A stretch of DNA of 64,000 nt. It comes from Halarcobacter ebronensis. GTDB lineage: Bacteria > Campylobacterota > Campylobacteria > Campylobacterales > Arcobacteraceae. Below the pieces are notes generated by a model, which ran no database searches, was not told where the DNA came from, and saw nothing but the letters and a program-made list of their open reading frames with translations. The stretch covers positions 930,001-994,000 of the forward strand of contig NZ_CP053836.1 in NCBI RefSeq assembly GCF_013201825.1, read 5' to 3'. Below, piece by piece: positions 9,239 to 17,531 of the stretch. Each line of letters opens with the position of its first letter. Position 1 is the first letter of the stretch. A program made the translations under genes and the position numbers.

Positions 9239-9720
9239 TTTTTAAGATAAAGCTTTTAGTCTTTTTTCTTGTACCTATTTGCATGGGCACAACTTCTCTT
9301 GCACTCTTTTGCAAAGAGTTGCGCTTCTATCACTTTTTTGTGGAAAAAAGTAATGTAAAAAGCCACCAACGGCTTCACTGTTTGCTACGCAAATCCCCTC
9401 AAAAATAGAAAAATATTTATTGCGTTGCGGAACTCCTTCATAAAAGGTATATTCAATATCTTTTAGTCAGTCAAACAGTCCTCACGCATACCATAAATAT
9501 TTTCTTATCTTTTCGGCAGTTGCAGATGTTGGGAAGAAGAATGAAAGTTTAAATATTTTGCAAAAGTTGGTGGCTAGGATAGTCCAGACTTTGTTAAAGC
9601 CGAGATTTTTATGATTTAAAGTGAAAAAAAGTCGAAACTGTTTGAGGAGAGAAAAGTGCTAAATGCACTTTTTCGACGAGTTGCCACCTTAAAAAAACAT
9701 AAATATAATCATTAAAAGAA
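9239..9720. repeat. Intergenic palindromic repeat region left of the IS110 gene
   Basis: No gene is seen in these 482 bases. They hold short foldbacks: GCACTCTTTTGCAAAGAGTTGC (about 9300-9321); ATCACTTTTTT with AAAAAAGTAAT (about 9330-9355); and an outer pair AGCCACCAAC (9361-9370) / GTTGGTGGCT (9566-9575) enclosing AGAAAAATATTTAT (9407-9420) / ATAAATATTTTCT (9493-9505). GTCGAA (9631-9636) / TTCGAC (9672-9677) encloses AAAAGTGC / GCACTTTT. The first unit recurs inverted near 11101-11128, beyond the transposase. Confidence 0.7.
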
Positions 9721-10692
9721 TTAAATCCTATTTGGCTCATAGACTTCATTATTTTTATAAATTGAATGAGCAATAATTAATAATTTTCGCATAATTGCAA
9801 CTTGTATAACTGTTGTGTGTTTCCCATTCTCTTTTAACCTATCATAAAAACTTTTTAATCTTTCATTATGTCGTACAGATGTCATTGCTGGCATAAACAA
9901 AGTACCTCTACATATTTTTGAACCTGCTTTTGATATTTTAGTCTTACCTTTAACTGAACTTCCTGAACTCTTTTCTATTGGATCTAATCCTGCTAGGGAT
10001 ACTATTTGTTTTTGATTGGCATTTGGATATTGTGTGAAATGTGATAATAATACTATTGCAGATATTTCTCCTATACCATCAATTGTTTGAATATTTTTAA
10101 ATGCTTCTTGGAGTTTCTCATCTTTTTTTATCATAGATTTAATTTGTTTAATAAGTTTTAATTCTTGCTTTTTTAAAAATTGATACTGTGATTCTAACTC
10201 TTTAATTGAATAGCTCTTTTCTCTTTTTGCTTTTAAAGCTGCAATATGATTTTTGGCTATTACTTGTTGTTTAATAATAAGTTTATAACAGGCTATTAAT
10301 TCTTTTAACTCTTCTTCAACCGAATTAATTATAGGTACTTTAATATCTTCATTTTTAGCTGTTACAATCATCTTAGAAAGTAATCTAGCATCTTTTATAT
10401 CTGTTTTATTTCTATGTCCGATTACTTTCGCAAAGCTTGCACTTTTTTTAGGATTGACAATAAAACTTTTTATATTTTGATTTGCACAAAAAGATTTTAA
10501 TAAAAAAGAGTAATTAGAAGTTGGTTCATAAACAAACACTAATTTATCCAGTTCTTTTTTATAATATTTTTTTAATTTAGAATATAAACTTTTTATTGAT
10601 TTTAGATTATTCTCAATAATCAAATCTAAATCATTATATGGAACATACACATTGATTGTTGACTTACTAATATCTAATCCGATAGAATACAT
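9721..10692 (-). mobile_element. IS110-family transposase (DEDD RuvC-like plus serine domain)
   Basis: A 323-aa recombinase of the IS110 family. The N-terminal DEDD_Tnp_IS110 domain starts with GLDISKST (Asp7), continues with VYEPTSNY and has TDIKDARLLSKM for the paired acidic residues. A coiled-coil linker follows. The C-terminal Transposase_20 domain has IDGIGEISAIVLLS and LAGLDPIEKSSGSS; the serine cluster is the expected site of the nucleophile. The frame is intact, so it may be active. IS110 enzymes are guided by an element-encoded bridge RNA. Element ends cannot be set by eye, because the family lacks clear terminal inverted repeats. Confidence 0.92.
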
Positions 10693-10957
10693 TTCTAGAA
10701 CCTTTATTTTAGGATAAAGAGTTCGTTAGGGTAGGATTTCTCCTACCTGATAATTGTTACACCAAATTTAGACTTATAAAATACGAACTAGCAATGCTGT
10801 TCTTGTTGCCACTCAAATTTAAAGTATAACTATCAAACTCGCCATCAAGCTAATTATTTTTTATAATTGCTTTAGTTCCGCACCGATATATTATCTTTCA
10901 AACTCTAAGGAAATATATTATCATATTCCCTTAAATGTATTATATAAGTTCCGCAGG
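10693..10957 (-). ncRNA. Candidate bridge RNA / left-end region of the IS110 element
   Basis: About 265 non-coding bases precede the transposase start on its strand, where IS110-group elements encode their bridge RNA. Visible structure: a perfect 7-bp hairpin GGTAGGA-TTTC-TCCTACC (10730-10747), and a bulged stem GAAC-t-AGC-aat-GCT-GTTC near 10784-10801. AGTTCCGCA occurs twice (about 10870 and 10949), and its complement TGCGGAACT lies left of the element near 9426. Exact RNA ends, loops and core dinucleotide are not determinable here. Confidence 0.4.
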
Positions 10958-10989
10958 TTAAAAAATTTTATTACTATTCAAGGATAGCT

Positions 10990-11125
10990 TTAACAACTGT
11001 TTGGTTGCTTTTGGCGCAACCTTTTTCAACAAAAAGGTTGTAAGCGCTACTCTCAAAGAGAGAGCAAGAGAGATGAATCTTTTGGTACAAAAGATTGTAA
11101 ACACTCTGCAAAAGAGTGCAAGAGA
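10990..11125. repeat. Array of consecutive short hairpins
   Basis: Five adjoining stem-loops follow one another: GGTTGC/GCAACC; AACCTTTTT-CAAC-AAAAAGGTT; CTCTC-AAA-GAGAG; AATCTTTTG-GTA-CAAAAGATT; CACTCT-gcaa-AAGAGTG. The last one, with flanking GCAAGAGAAGTT, is the inverted copy of 9289-9315 on the other side of the transposase. A reverse-strand open frame crosses the array (10958-11164) but looks like a by-product of the repeats. Confidence 0.65.
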
Positions 11126-11235
11126 AGTTTTAAATAAGATAAAAACTTTATAAAAGATTAACAAAACCCTAAACTTTACTAAACTCTAAACAACAGATGA
11201 TATACTTACATTTCAAAAATAAAAAAAGAATAAAT

Positions 11236-11700
11236 ATGCTAGAAGTAATCTATAAAAACTTTTTAATACTCTTTATAACAATATTTTTAATAATGTTAAC
11301 CTACACAGGATATCTTTTCCTTTATGGACAAATAGATAATAGCACATTAGTAATCCACAAAGTTGCAGGGATTCTTTTGATAATTTTATCTTTACTTCAC
11401 TTTTATACAAAAAGAAAAAAAGTAAAAAAACTTTTAAATGAGTTTATTCACATTTTTACAAATGAAAAGGTAACTTTAGATAATGATATGGATCTACTAA
11501 TTGATTTAGTGGAAAACAAAACCTTAGAAGAGATTTGTATCCTCTTTAATATAAGTTTTGAAGAGTTAAATACTGTTTTTGAAAAAAATAGTATAAAGAA
11601 GTGTTCAAAGGAAGTGACACTAAAAGAGGTTTCAGATATAAACTCTTTTAAAATCTTTCCTTTGATAGTAAAGATTTTAGAGCAGAAAATAAGAAAATAA
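11236..11700 (+). CDS. Small membrane protein, possibly DUF4405-like
   Basis: About 154 aa from ATG 11236. Two hydrophobic helices open it (about residues 7-30 and 40-58), the second containing HKVAGILLIILSLLHF, whose two histidines resemble haem-ligating DUF4405/cytochrome b561-type helices. A charged cytoplasmic tail of about 95 residues follows. No clear ribosome site precedes this ATG or the in-frame ATG at 11197, which would add 13 residues. Function unknown. It sits just right of the repeat array. Confidence 0.5.
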   Translation: MLEVIYKNFLILFITIFLIMLTYTGYLFLYGQIDNSTLVIHKVAGILLIILSLLHFYTKRKKVKKLLNEFIHIFTNEKVTLDNDMDLLIDLVENKTLEEICILFNISFEELNTVFEKNSIKKCSKEVTLKEVSDINSFKIFPLIVKILEQKIRK

Positions 11701-11788
11701 TAATAGAATATATATAAATTATATACAAACTTTTTTATTTCCATAGAAAAGATTGTTGTATTATAAATTATTCTTAAAAGGATAAAGA

Positions 11789-13030
11789 ATGAAAAGAGAT
11801 ATAATCATAATTGGTGGTGGTATCGTTGGTCTTTGTACTGCTTACTATTTACAAAAATCTGGTAAAAAAGTAACTGTTATAGATGAAAACTCTATTACAG
11901 ACTCTACCTCTTTTGGAAATGCTGGATTATTATCTGCTTTTGATAAAACACCTTTAAGTTATCCAGGGGTTGTCTTAAATACCTTAAAACTTATGTTAAA
12001 GGGACAATCTCCAGCTATCATACATCCAAGCTTTGATTTAAAAGTTTACAGATGGCTTGCAAGATTCATTTTAAGTGCAAATGAAAAAAGAACAAAAAAG
12101 ACAATGATGCTTTTTGAAAAATATGGAGAGATCTCTCTTCAACTATATGAAAAAATGATTAGTGAAGATAGTTTAGACTTTGATTATCATAGAGATGGGA
12201 TGCTCTCTGTTTTTACAGAAGAAGAGAGTTATAAACAAAGACTTCAAAAATATAACTATGTAGATGAACAAAGATTTAAAATATTAAATAAAGATGAACT
12301 TCTTGAGTATCTTCCAAGTGCTACATCTAAAATAAAAGGGGCAATACTTTTTAAGAAAAATGCTTATTTTGATTCAAAAAGAGTGATGCTTGAACTAAAA
12401 AATCATCTTGAGAAAGCAGGTGTTGAGTTTATCTTAAATGAAAAAATAAACTCAATAAGAGTTGAAAACAATGAAGTAAAACATCTGGTCTCTTCAAAAA
12501 ATATCTATGAAGCAGAGCACTATGTAATCTCTACAGGATATCAAACCCTTTTAGCTCAAAAGTGTGGAAGAGATTTGATGATGACACCTGCAAAAGGTTA
12601 TAGTATAACTTTTGAGATGGAAGAGAAGTTTAAACCTAAAACCTCTACAATTTTTAATGATCTTTTTGTTGTGATGACACCAAGAAGAGATAATGTAAGA
12701 TTTACTTCAAAATTAGAGATTGGAAGCAGTGATGCAAAGGTTGTTAAAAAACAAATTGAGAGTATAAAGAAAAACTTTTTTGAATATAATTTGCCTTTTG
12801 AGATGAAAAATGAAATATACTGGACAGGATTTAGACCACTAACTCCCAATGATATACCACTTATTGGTAGAGATGATGAGATTAAAAACCTAACATATGG
12901 TATGGGACTTGGATGGCTTGGAATGACTTTTGCTCCGGCAATTGGAACAATATTAACTGATTTGATTGTAAATGATAAGAAAAATGCCCATAGTGATGAT
13001 ATTCTTCTTTTTTCTGGTTTTTATCAATAG
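11789..13030 (+). CDS. D-amino acid dehydrogenase-like FAD oxidoreductase (DadA family)
   Basis: A DAO-superfamily flavoprotein of 413 aa. The FAD-binding Rossmann motif IIGGGIVGLCTAYYL is at the N-terminus, the substrate domain in the middle, and a C-terminal GMGLGWLGMT with a WTGFRPLTPNDIPLIG segment, as in DadA. The family oxidises D-amino acids and passes electrons to the respiratory chain. It has a good AAGGA ribosome site 8 bases before the ATG. No alanine racemase or permease gene is adjacent, so the substrate is open. Confidence 0.85.
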   Translation: MKRDIIIIGGGIVGLCTAYYLQKSGKKVTVIDENSITDSTSFGNAGLLSAFDKTPLSYPGVVLNTLKLMLKGQSPAIIHPSFDLKVYRWLARFILSANEKRTKKTMMLFEKYGEISLQLYEKMISEDSLDFDYHRDGMLSVFTEEESYKQRLQKYNYVDEQRFKILNKDELLEYLPSATSKIKGAILFKKNAYFDSKRVMLELKNHLEKAGVEFILNEKINSIRVENNEVKHLVSSKNIYEAEHYVISTGYQTLLAQKCGRDLMMTPAKGYSITFEMEEKFKPKTSTIFNDLFVVMTPRRDNVRFTSKLEIGSSDAKVVKKQIESIKKNFFEYNLPFEMKNEIYWTGFRPLTPNDIPLIGRDDEIKNLTYGMGLGWLGMTFAPAIGTILTDLIVNDKKNAHSDDILLFSGFYQ

Positions 13031-13033
13031 AAG

Positions 13034-13050
13034 TTGCTTAGGCTAAGCAA
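13034..13050. terminator. Small palindrome between convergent genes
   Basis: TTGCTTAG and CTAAGCAA flank one base between the DadA-like gene and the reverse-strand RraB-like gene. It overlaps the last codons of the reverse gene. There is no strong U run, so it is only a possible terminator. Confidence 0.35.
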
Positions 13051-13361
13051 GGTTCTTCTACATCAAAACCATTAAAATGTTCAATTTTTAACTCTTTTGC
13101 AAATTTTTTAAAGTTATTGCATCTTTGACATAAGGACTCTATATCATGTTTTGTTATCTCTTCTAAACATAAATGATATGTTCCATTATCATAAAAGACT
13201 TCTATTTTACTAAAATCATTTGAAGCTAATAGTTCTTTTGCTTTTTTTAGAAGATTGACATTATCATCACTAAAGAAAAATCCCCAACTTAAAACCCTAT
13301 TTAAAGTCATATCATTTTCATTCTCTAATTCATAAAAAAATTGTTCTATCTTTCTTCTCAT
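13038..13361 (-). CDS. RraB-like small protein
   Basis: The 107-aa acidic cytoplasmic protein reads like the ribonuclease E inhibitor RraB fold (PF06877): LNRVLSWGFFFSDDNVNLLKKAKELL early, a beta strand with FYDNGTYHLCLEE, and a closing HFNGFDVEEP that matches the family's YDGWxxE ending. RNase E itself is absent from most Campylobacterota, so an RNase E inhibitor role is doubtful. Start ATG with AGAG upstream. It is flanked by two convergent flavoprotein genes. Confidence 0.5.
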   Translation of the reverse strand: MRRKIEQFFYELENENDMTLNRVLSWGFFFSDDNVNLLKKAKELLASNDFSKIEVFYDNGTYHLCLEEITKHDIESLCQRCNNFKKFAKELKIEHFNGFDVEEPCLA

Positions 13362-13515
13362 CTCTATTTTACACCCTTCTTCAAATATCCATATTTTATA
13401 GCTTAATATTAAATCTATTGTTAAAGAGTGAATTTATTTTAGTTTTTTGTTAAAAAATTTCGCGAAATTGTGACATTTTATGTGACGAAAGAGAAGTATA
13501 TTAGAGATTTTAAAT

Positions 13516-14796
13516 CTATTTCTCTAATATACTCTTTGCAGCTTTAATTCCTGAAGCCCAAGCAGCAGTTATTCCTCTACTTGTACCTGCACCATCTCCA
13601 ATGATATAATAACCCTCTTTTACCATAAAGTTTTTATTTAAAAATTGTGGTTTATTTGAGTAGGTTTTTATCTCTGGATAATAAAGAATAGTTGAAGGAT
13701 GAAGAACTCCTGGCACAATAGAGTCAAGTTTTTTTAATGCACTCCAAATATCTCTTAAAATTTTTGCAGGCATACTAAGGCTTAAATCTGCTGCAATTGC
13801 ATTTGAGAGAGTTGGTTTAAAATCATAAAGGTCATCATTAAAAGTCTCTTTTTTACTTCTTTGACCCAATCTAAAATCTCCAACCCGCTGCATAATAACA
13901 GAACCGCCACTTAGCTGCATAACCATTTCACCTAATATCTTTCCAAACTGTTGACCGCTAACTACAGGTTGGGTTAATCTAATAGTTTTAAGCATGGCAA
14001 AGTTTACAAGATTGTTTGGTTTTTTATCTCTTGAAAGTGAGTGTCCATTTACAGAGTAATAACCTTTATATTTTTCCCTTACTATATGAGCACATCCAGA
14101 GTTTGTACAAAAAGTTCTAACTTTATTTGGGAAAAGTATTTTGGGGTCATAATAATCTTTTACTATTGGATAGTTTTCCTCTTTCATCTCAACTCTAATT
14201 CCAATATCTACAATATTATCACTGTATTTTACACCGATTCTATCCATTTGAGCTTGCATCCAATCATAATCAGCCCTTCCAGGTCCTAAAATAATATCAT
14301 TGAATTCAATTTTGAAATCATTACTTAATCTAATCTCTTTTTTAGTTTCATGTAACTCTTTAACTTCTGTTTCAAGTGCAACAGTTACTCCAAGATTTTT
14401 TAATTGTTCTATAAGAGAGTTTATAAGTGCAGAAGATTTATCTGTTCCCACATGTGCTTGATCAATTGCTAAAATATCAACATCAAGTTTTTTTGCTCTG
14501 TTTACATATTTATCAATATTTAGTCTAGTCTCCATTTTGGGTTTCAAATGATTTGCAACTTCCACTAAAAGCTTTTGTGCCTCATCTTTTTCCCAATGTT
14601 CCAAAGGAAATCCAACAGGATAAGTGTAGTTTTGTTTGCAGTCGTTTCGTAAGCCTCCTGAGCTAATCTTCTTTTTCTCTATTAAAAGTACACTCTTTTT
14701 TGAATTTTCTGCTATTTTAAATGCAGCACCAAGTCCAGATGGACCAGAACCAACAATAATTACATCATAATATGAGTTAAGTTTTAAATTTTCCAT
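13516..14796 (-). CDS. FAD-dependent dehydrogenase (COG2509-like)
   Basis: The 426-aa protein opens with the dinucleotide-binding motif DVIIVGSGPSGLGAAFKIAE (residues ~12-31) and closes with GDGAGTSRGITAAWASGIKA, a second FAD contact. The middle (DYDWMQAQMDRIGV, DIGIRVE) is typical of the large uncharacterised COG2509 dehydrogenases. CTNSGCAH and an early cysteine are conserved-looking. No partner gene reveals a substrate. Start ATG at 14796. Confidence 0.78.
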   Translation of the reverse strand: MENLKLNSYYDVIIVGSGPSGLGAAFKIAENSKKSVLLIEKKKISSGGLRNDCKQNYTYPVGFPLEHWEKDEAQKLLVEVANHLKPKMETRLNIDKYVNRAKKLDVDILAIDQAHVGTDKSSALINSLIEQLKNLGVTVALETEVKELHETKKEIRLSNDFKIEFNDIILGPGRADYDWMQAQMDRIGVKYSDNIVDIGIRVEMKEENYPIVKDYYDPKILFPNKVRTFCTNSGCAHIVREKYKGYYSVNGHSLSRDKKPNNLVNFAMLKTIRLTQPVVSGQQFGKILGEMVMQLSGGSVIMQRVGDFRLGQRSKKETFNDDLYDFKPTLSNAIAADLSLSMPAKILRDIWSALKKLDSIVPGVLHPSTILYYPEIKTYSNKPQFLNKNFMVKEGYYIIGDGAGTSRGITAAWASGIKAAKSILEK

Positions 14797-14879
14797 TTTT
14801 CAAGTATAGCAAAATCTAAGTTTTTTAAGCTGAAAATTTTTTATAAATAATTAACCAAATTGTTACCATATTTATATAT

Positions 14880-14885
14880 TATAAT
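14880..14885 (+). promoter_or_regulatory. TATAAT -10 box for the CPBP gene
   Basis: A consensus TATAAT lies about 25 bases before the TTG start at 14911, with AAGG (14901-14904) as ribosome site between them. Confidence 0.45.
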
Positions 14886-14910
14886 CAACTAGATTATACA
14901 AAGGCAACTT

Positions 14911-15537
14911 TTGAGTAAGAGATATTTTTATAGTGTAAATGAGTTTTTGTTTATTTTTATTGCCCTTCCTCTTCTTTTTTTCTTTAGGTATATACCAATT
15001 ACTTTAATTGTACCAACTCTTTGGGTTCTCTCTTTTTATGTACTTTTTATTTTAAAAGATGATATTTCAAGTTTCGCTTTTGATAGGATTGAATATGATG
15101 AGTTAAAAGAGGTATTTAAAAGATTTATTATTATTGCTTTTTTGCTCTCTATTTTTACATATATTTTTTTTGAAGAGAGGCTATTTAGTTTTATTGAGAA
15201 AAAACCTTATACCTATATTCTTATAATGTTTTTATATCCAATTCTTTCAGTAATCCCACAAGAACTCATATTTAGAAAGTTTTTTCTTTTTAGGTATAAA
15301 CAGATATTTATGCCTCAAGCACTTATTTTGCTAAATGCACTTGTATTTGGTTTTATACATATTATTTTTGCAAACTATATAGCTGTAATTTTTAGTTTTG
15401 TTGGAGGAATTATATTTATGAGAACATACTTAAATAGTAAATCGTTTACTTTGGTATGTATTGAACATGCACTATATGGGGATTTTATCTTTACCATTGG
15501 ATTAGGTGATTTTTTTTATCATGGAGCAGTACACTAA
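14911..15537 (+). CDS. CPBP-family intramembrane protein (CAAX protease-like), altered first Glu
   Basis: The 208-aa protein has about six hydrophobic segments and the CPBP/Rce1 motifs: PQELIFRKFF near residue 115 (family pattern EExxxR), FGFIHIIFAN near 147, and a late EHALYGD. In this protein the first Glu of the EE pair is Gln, and that residue is the catalytic one in characterised Rce1 proteins. The family includes prenyl-protein proteases and bacteriocin self-immunity proteins. Start TTG with AAGG 6 bases upstream. Confidence 0.75.
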   Translation: MSKRYFYSVNEFLFIFIALPLLFFFRYIPITLIVPTLWVLSFYVLFILKDDISSFAFDRIEYDELKEVFKRFIIIAFLLSIFTYIFFEERLFSFIEKKPYTYILIMFLYPILSVIPQELIFRKFFLFRYKQIFMPQALILLNALVFGFIHIIFANYIAVIFSFVGGIIFMRTYLNSKSFTLVCIEHALYGDFIFTIGLGDFFYHGAVH

Positions 15538-15644
15538 AAAGCTTCAAATCTTTTATTTAACTTAAATTAGTTTCAAATAATCTCAAGTTGTCCTTTAAAA
15601 AAGGAAAGAAATTATATAAAAAAAGCTAAGAAATACCATAACTA

Positions 15645-15673
15645 TTGACATTTAATAGAAAATTAATTATAAT
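15645..15673 (+). promoter_or_regulatory. Consensus sigma-70 promoter of the S10 operon
   Basis: TTGACA (15645-15650), a 17-bp spacer, then TATAAT (15668-15673). Both hexamers match the consensus exactly, unusual in this phylum where -35 boxes are generally weak. Transcription should start near 15680, about 60 bases before rpsJ. Confidence 0.85.
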
Positions 15674-15679
15674 ACGCGC

Positions 15680-15720
15680 CCACTAAATGTGGTTAGAGTG
15701 CTTTTTTGGGCACATCTAAC
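15680..15720 (+). promoter_or_regulatory. S10 operon leader hairpins
   Basis: CCAC-TAAAT-GTGG (15680-15692) is followed by GTTAGAGTGC (15692-15701), which pairs with GCAC-a-TCTAAC (15710-15720), leaving an 8-nt loop and one bulged A. They fill most of the short 5' leader. A ribosomal-protein autoregulation site is a plausible role but is not shown. Confidence 0.5.
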
Positions 15721-15740
15721 GAGTTCTTTAAAGGAAAAAC

Positions 15741-16055
15741 ATGGAAAAAATTAGATTAAAGCTTAAAGCTTACGATCATAGAGTTTTAGACAGAAGTGTT
15801 GCTTCAATTGTTGAAGCTGTTAAAAGAACTGGTGCTGAGTTGAGAGGTCCAATTCCTCTTCCAACAAAAATTAGAAAGTACACAGTTATTAAAGGTCCTC
15901 ACGTAAACAAAGATTCAAGAGAGCAATTTGAGATCAGAGTTCACACTAGAATGATTGATATCATTGCGGCAACTCCTGATACAGTTGATTCATTAATGAA
16001 ACTTGACTTAGCTCCTGAAGTTGATGTTGAAGTTAGATCAATGGGTCAAGAATAA
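15741..16055 (+). CDS. rpsJ: Ribosomal protein S10
   Basis: First gene of the S10 operon; 104 aa, standard length. It belongs to the head of the 30S subunit and also serves as NusE in antitermination. The family segments KAYDHRVLD and [14 protein letters not shown] are clear. AAAGGA stands 7 bases before the ATG. rplC starts 19 bases after its stop. Confidence 0.98.
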   Translation: MEKIRLKLKAYDHRVLDRSVASIVEAVKRTGAELRGPIPLPTKIRKYTVIKGPHVNKDSREQFEIRVHTRMIDIIAATPDTVDSLMKLDLAPEVDVEVRSMGQE

Positions 16056-16074
16056 AAAGAAAGGGTAAGTAAAG

Positions 16075-16650
16075 ATGGAATTTATCGTAGAAAAAATCGG
16101 TATGAGTAGAACTATATCTGTTCCTGCAACTCCTGTTACACTTTTAAAAGTTCTTGATACAAAAGTATGTGATGTTAATGAGGGTGTAGCACTTGTTTCA
16201 TATAGCGATGGTAAAAAATTTAACAAAGCTATTGAAGGTCAACAAAAAAAATATGGTTTAAGCAAAGAGTTTAATAGATTTGCAACATTAGATGTTGCTA
16301 ACAGTGAAGCTGGTGATTTAGATCTATCTGTTTTAGCTGAAGCAAAAGTTTTAAAAACTACTTTTAAAACAAAAGGTAGAGGTTTCTCTGGTGCAGTTAA
16401 AAGATGGAATTTTGCTGGTGGTAGAGCATCTCACGGACATAGAATGGGTAGAAGAACTGGTTCTATTGGTAACTGTGAATGGCCAGGAAGAGTACAACCA
16501 GGTAGAAAAATGCCAGGTCACTACGGAAATACAAATGTAACTGTTAAAAATGATATTGTTTCATTTGATGCAGAGACTGGTATATTAGTTGTTAAAGGTT
16601 CAGTATCTGGACCAAATGGTAGATTAGGAAGAGTAAGGATTGCTAAATGA
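16075..16650 (+). CDS. rplC: Ribosomal protein L3
   Basis: The 191-aa 50S protein sits near the peptidyl-transferase centre. [14 protein letters not shown] and the [11 protein letters not shown] loop are diagnostic; the Gln methylated in E. coli L3 falls in the first loop region, where this sequence has a different residue. Its TGA overlaps the rplD ATG by 4 bases. Confidence 0.98.
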   Translation: MEFIVEKIGMSRTISVPATPVTLLKVLDTKVCDVNEGVALVSYSDGKKFNKAIEGQQKKYGLSKEFNRFATLDVANSEAGDLDLSVLAEAKVLKTTFKTKGRGFSGAVKRWNFAGGRASHGHRMGRRTGSIGNCEWPGRVQPGRKMPGHYGNTNVTVKNDIVSFDAETGILVVKGSVSGPNGRLGRVRIAK

Positions 16651-17237
16651 GTAACGCAGTAGTAGTTAAAACAAACGAGTTACCAGAGTCATTCAAAGAC
16701 ATTAACTCACACAATTTATACCTTTATGTAAAATCATACTTAGCTGCTCAAAGAGCAAATACTGCTAGAGTTAAAAACAAATCTGAAGTAAGCGGTGGTG
16801 GTAAAAAACCTAAAGCTCAAAAAGGTTCTGGTGCAGCTAGATGGGGTTCTAAAAGATCACCACTATTTGTTGGTGGGGGACAAATTTTTGGACCTACAAA
16901 AAGAAACTACAATCAAAAAATCAATAAAAAGCAAAAAGCTTTAGCACTTAATTTTGCTATTAATGCTCACGCTGAAAGAGGTTCTTTATTTGTAGCTGAT
17001 TCAATCAAAGTTGAATCTGGTAAAACTAAAGATGCGGTTTCAATTATTAACGGATTAAACCAAAGAGATACTCTTTTAATTGTTAACTCAATTGAAGAGA
17101 AAACATACTTAGCGTTTAGAAACATTAAAAATTGTTATATGATTGAAAAACAAGAAATTAATGCATATTTAATTTCTGCATATCACTCAGTACTTGTTGA
17201 AAAAGAAGTACTTGAATCATTAACAAAAGAGGCGTAA
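16647..17237 (+). CDS. rplD: Ribosomal protein L4
   Basis: The 196-aa 50S protein has the long positively charged tunnel loop ([19 protein letters not shown], about residues 50-68). In E. coli L4 also represses its own operon by binding the S10 leader; whether it does so here is unknown, but a leader hairpin exists. It overlaps rplC by 4 bases. Confidence 0.98.
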   Translation: MSNAVVVKTNELPESFKDINSHNLYLYVKSYLAAQRANTARVKNKSEVSGGGKKPKAQKGSGAARWGSKRSPLFVGGGQIFGPTKRNYNQKINKKQKALALNFAINAHAERGSLFVADSIKVESGKTKDAVSIINGLNQRDTLLIVNSIEEKTYLAFRNIKNCYMIEKQEINAYLISAYHSVLVEKEVLESLTKEA

Positions 17238-17238
17238 G

Positions 17239-17520
17239 ATGGCAGATATTACAGATATTAAAGCAATATTATATACAGAAAAGACAATCGAGCTTCAAGA
17301 AAATGGTGTAATCGTTGTTCAAACAAGTCCTAAAATGACTAAAAACGGTTTAAAAGAAGTATTTAAAGAGTATTTTGGAGTAACTCCATCAAAAATTAAC
17401 TCTTTAAGACAAGATGGTAAAGTAAAAAGATTTAGAGGAAGACCTGGTAAAAGACCAGATTTCAAAAAATTCTATGTTACATTACCAGAGGGCGCTGAAA
17501 TAGCGAACCTATCAGCTTAA
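17239..17520 (+). CDS. rplW: Ribosomal protein L23
   Basis: The 93-aa 50S protein lies at the tunnel exit, where trigger factor and SRP dock. TEKTIELQE near the start and the [10 protein letters not shown] extension match the family. It starts one base after the rplD stop. Confidence 0.97.
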   Translation: MADITDIKAILYTEKTIELQENGVIVVQTSPKMTKNGLKEVFKEYFGVTPSKINSLRQDGKVKRFRGRPGKRPDFKKFYVTLPEGAEIANLSA

Positions 17521-17531
17521 GGAGATTATAG

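Noticed and set aside
8327-10692. Defence island with the Mrr-like nuclease and the IS110 gene
   Set aside because: Only a single nuclease gene and a transposase are present; no methyltransferase, helicase or other defence partner supports an island.
10990-11125. CRISPR array
   Set aside because: The units are different palindromes without identical repeats or regular spacers, and no cas genes are present.
10958-11164. Reverse-strand 68-aa open frame right of the IS110 gene
   Set aside because: It runs through the hairpin array, has no ribosome site, and its residues mirror the palindromic repeats, so it is a by-product of the repeat.
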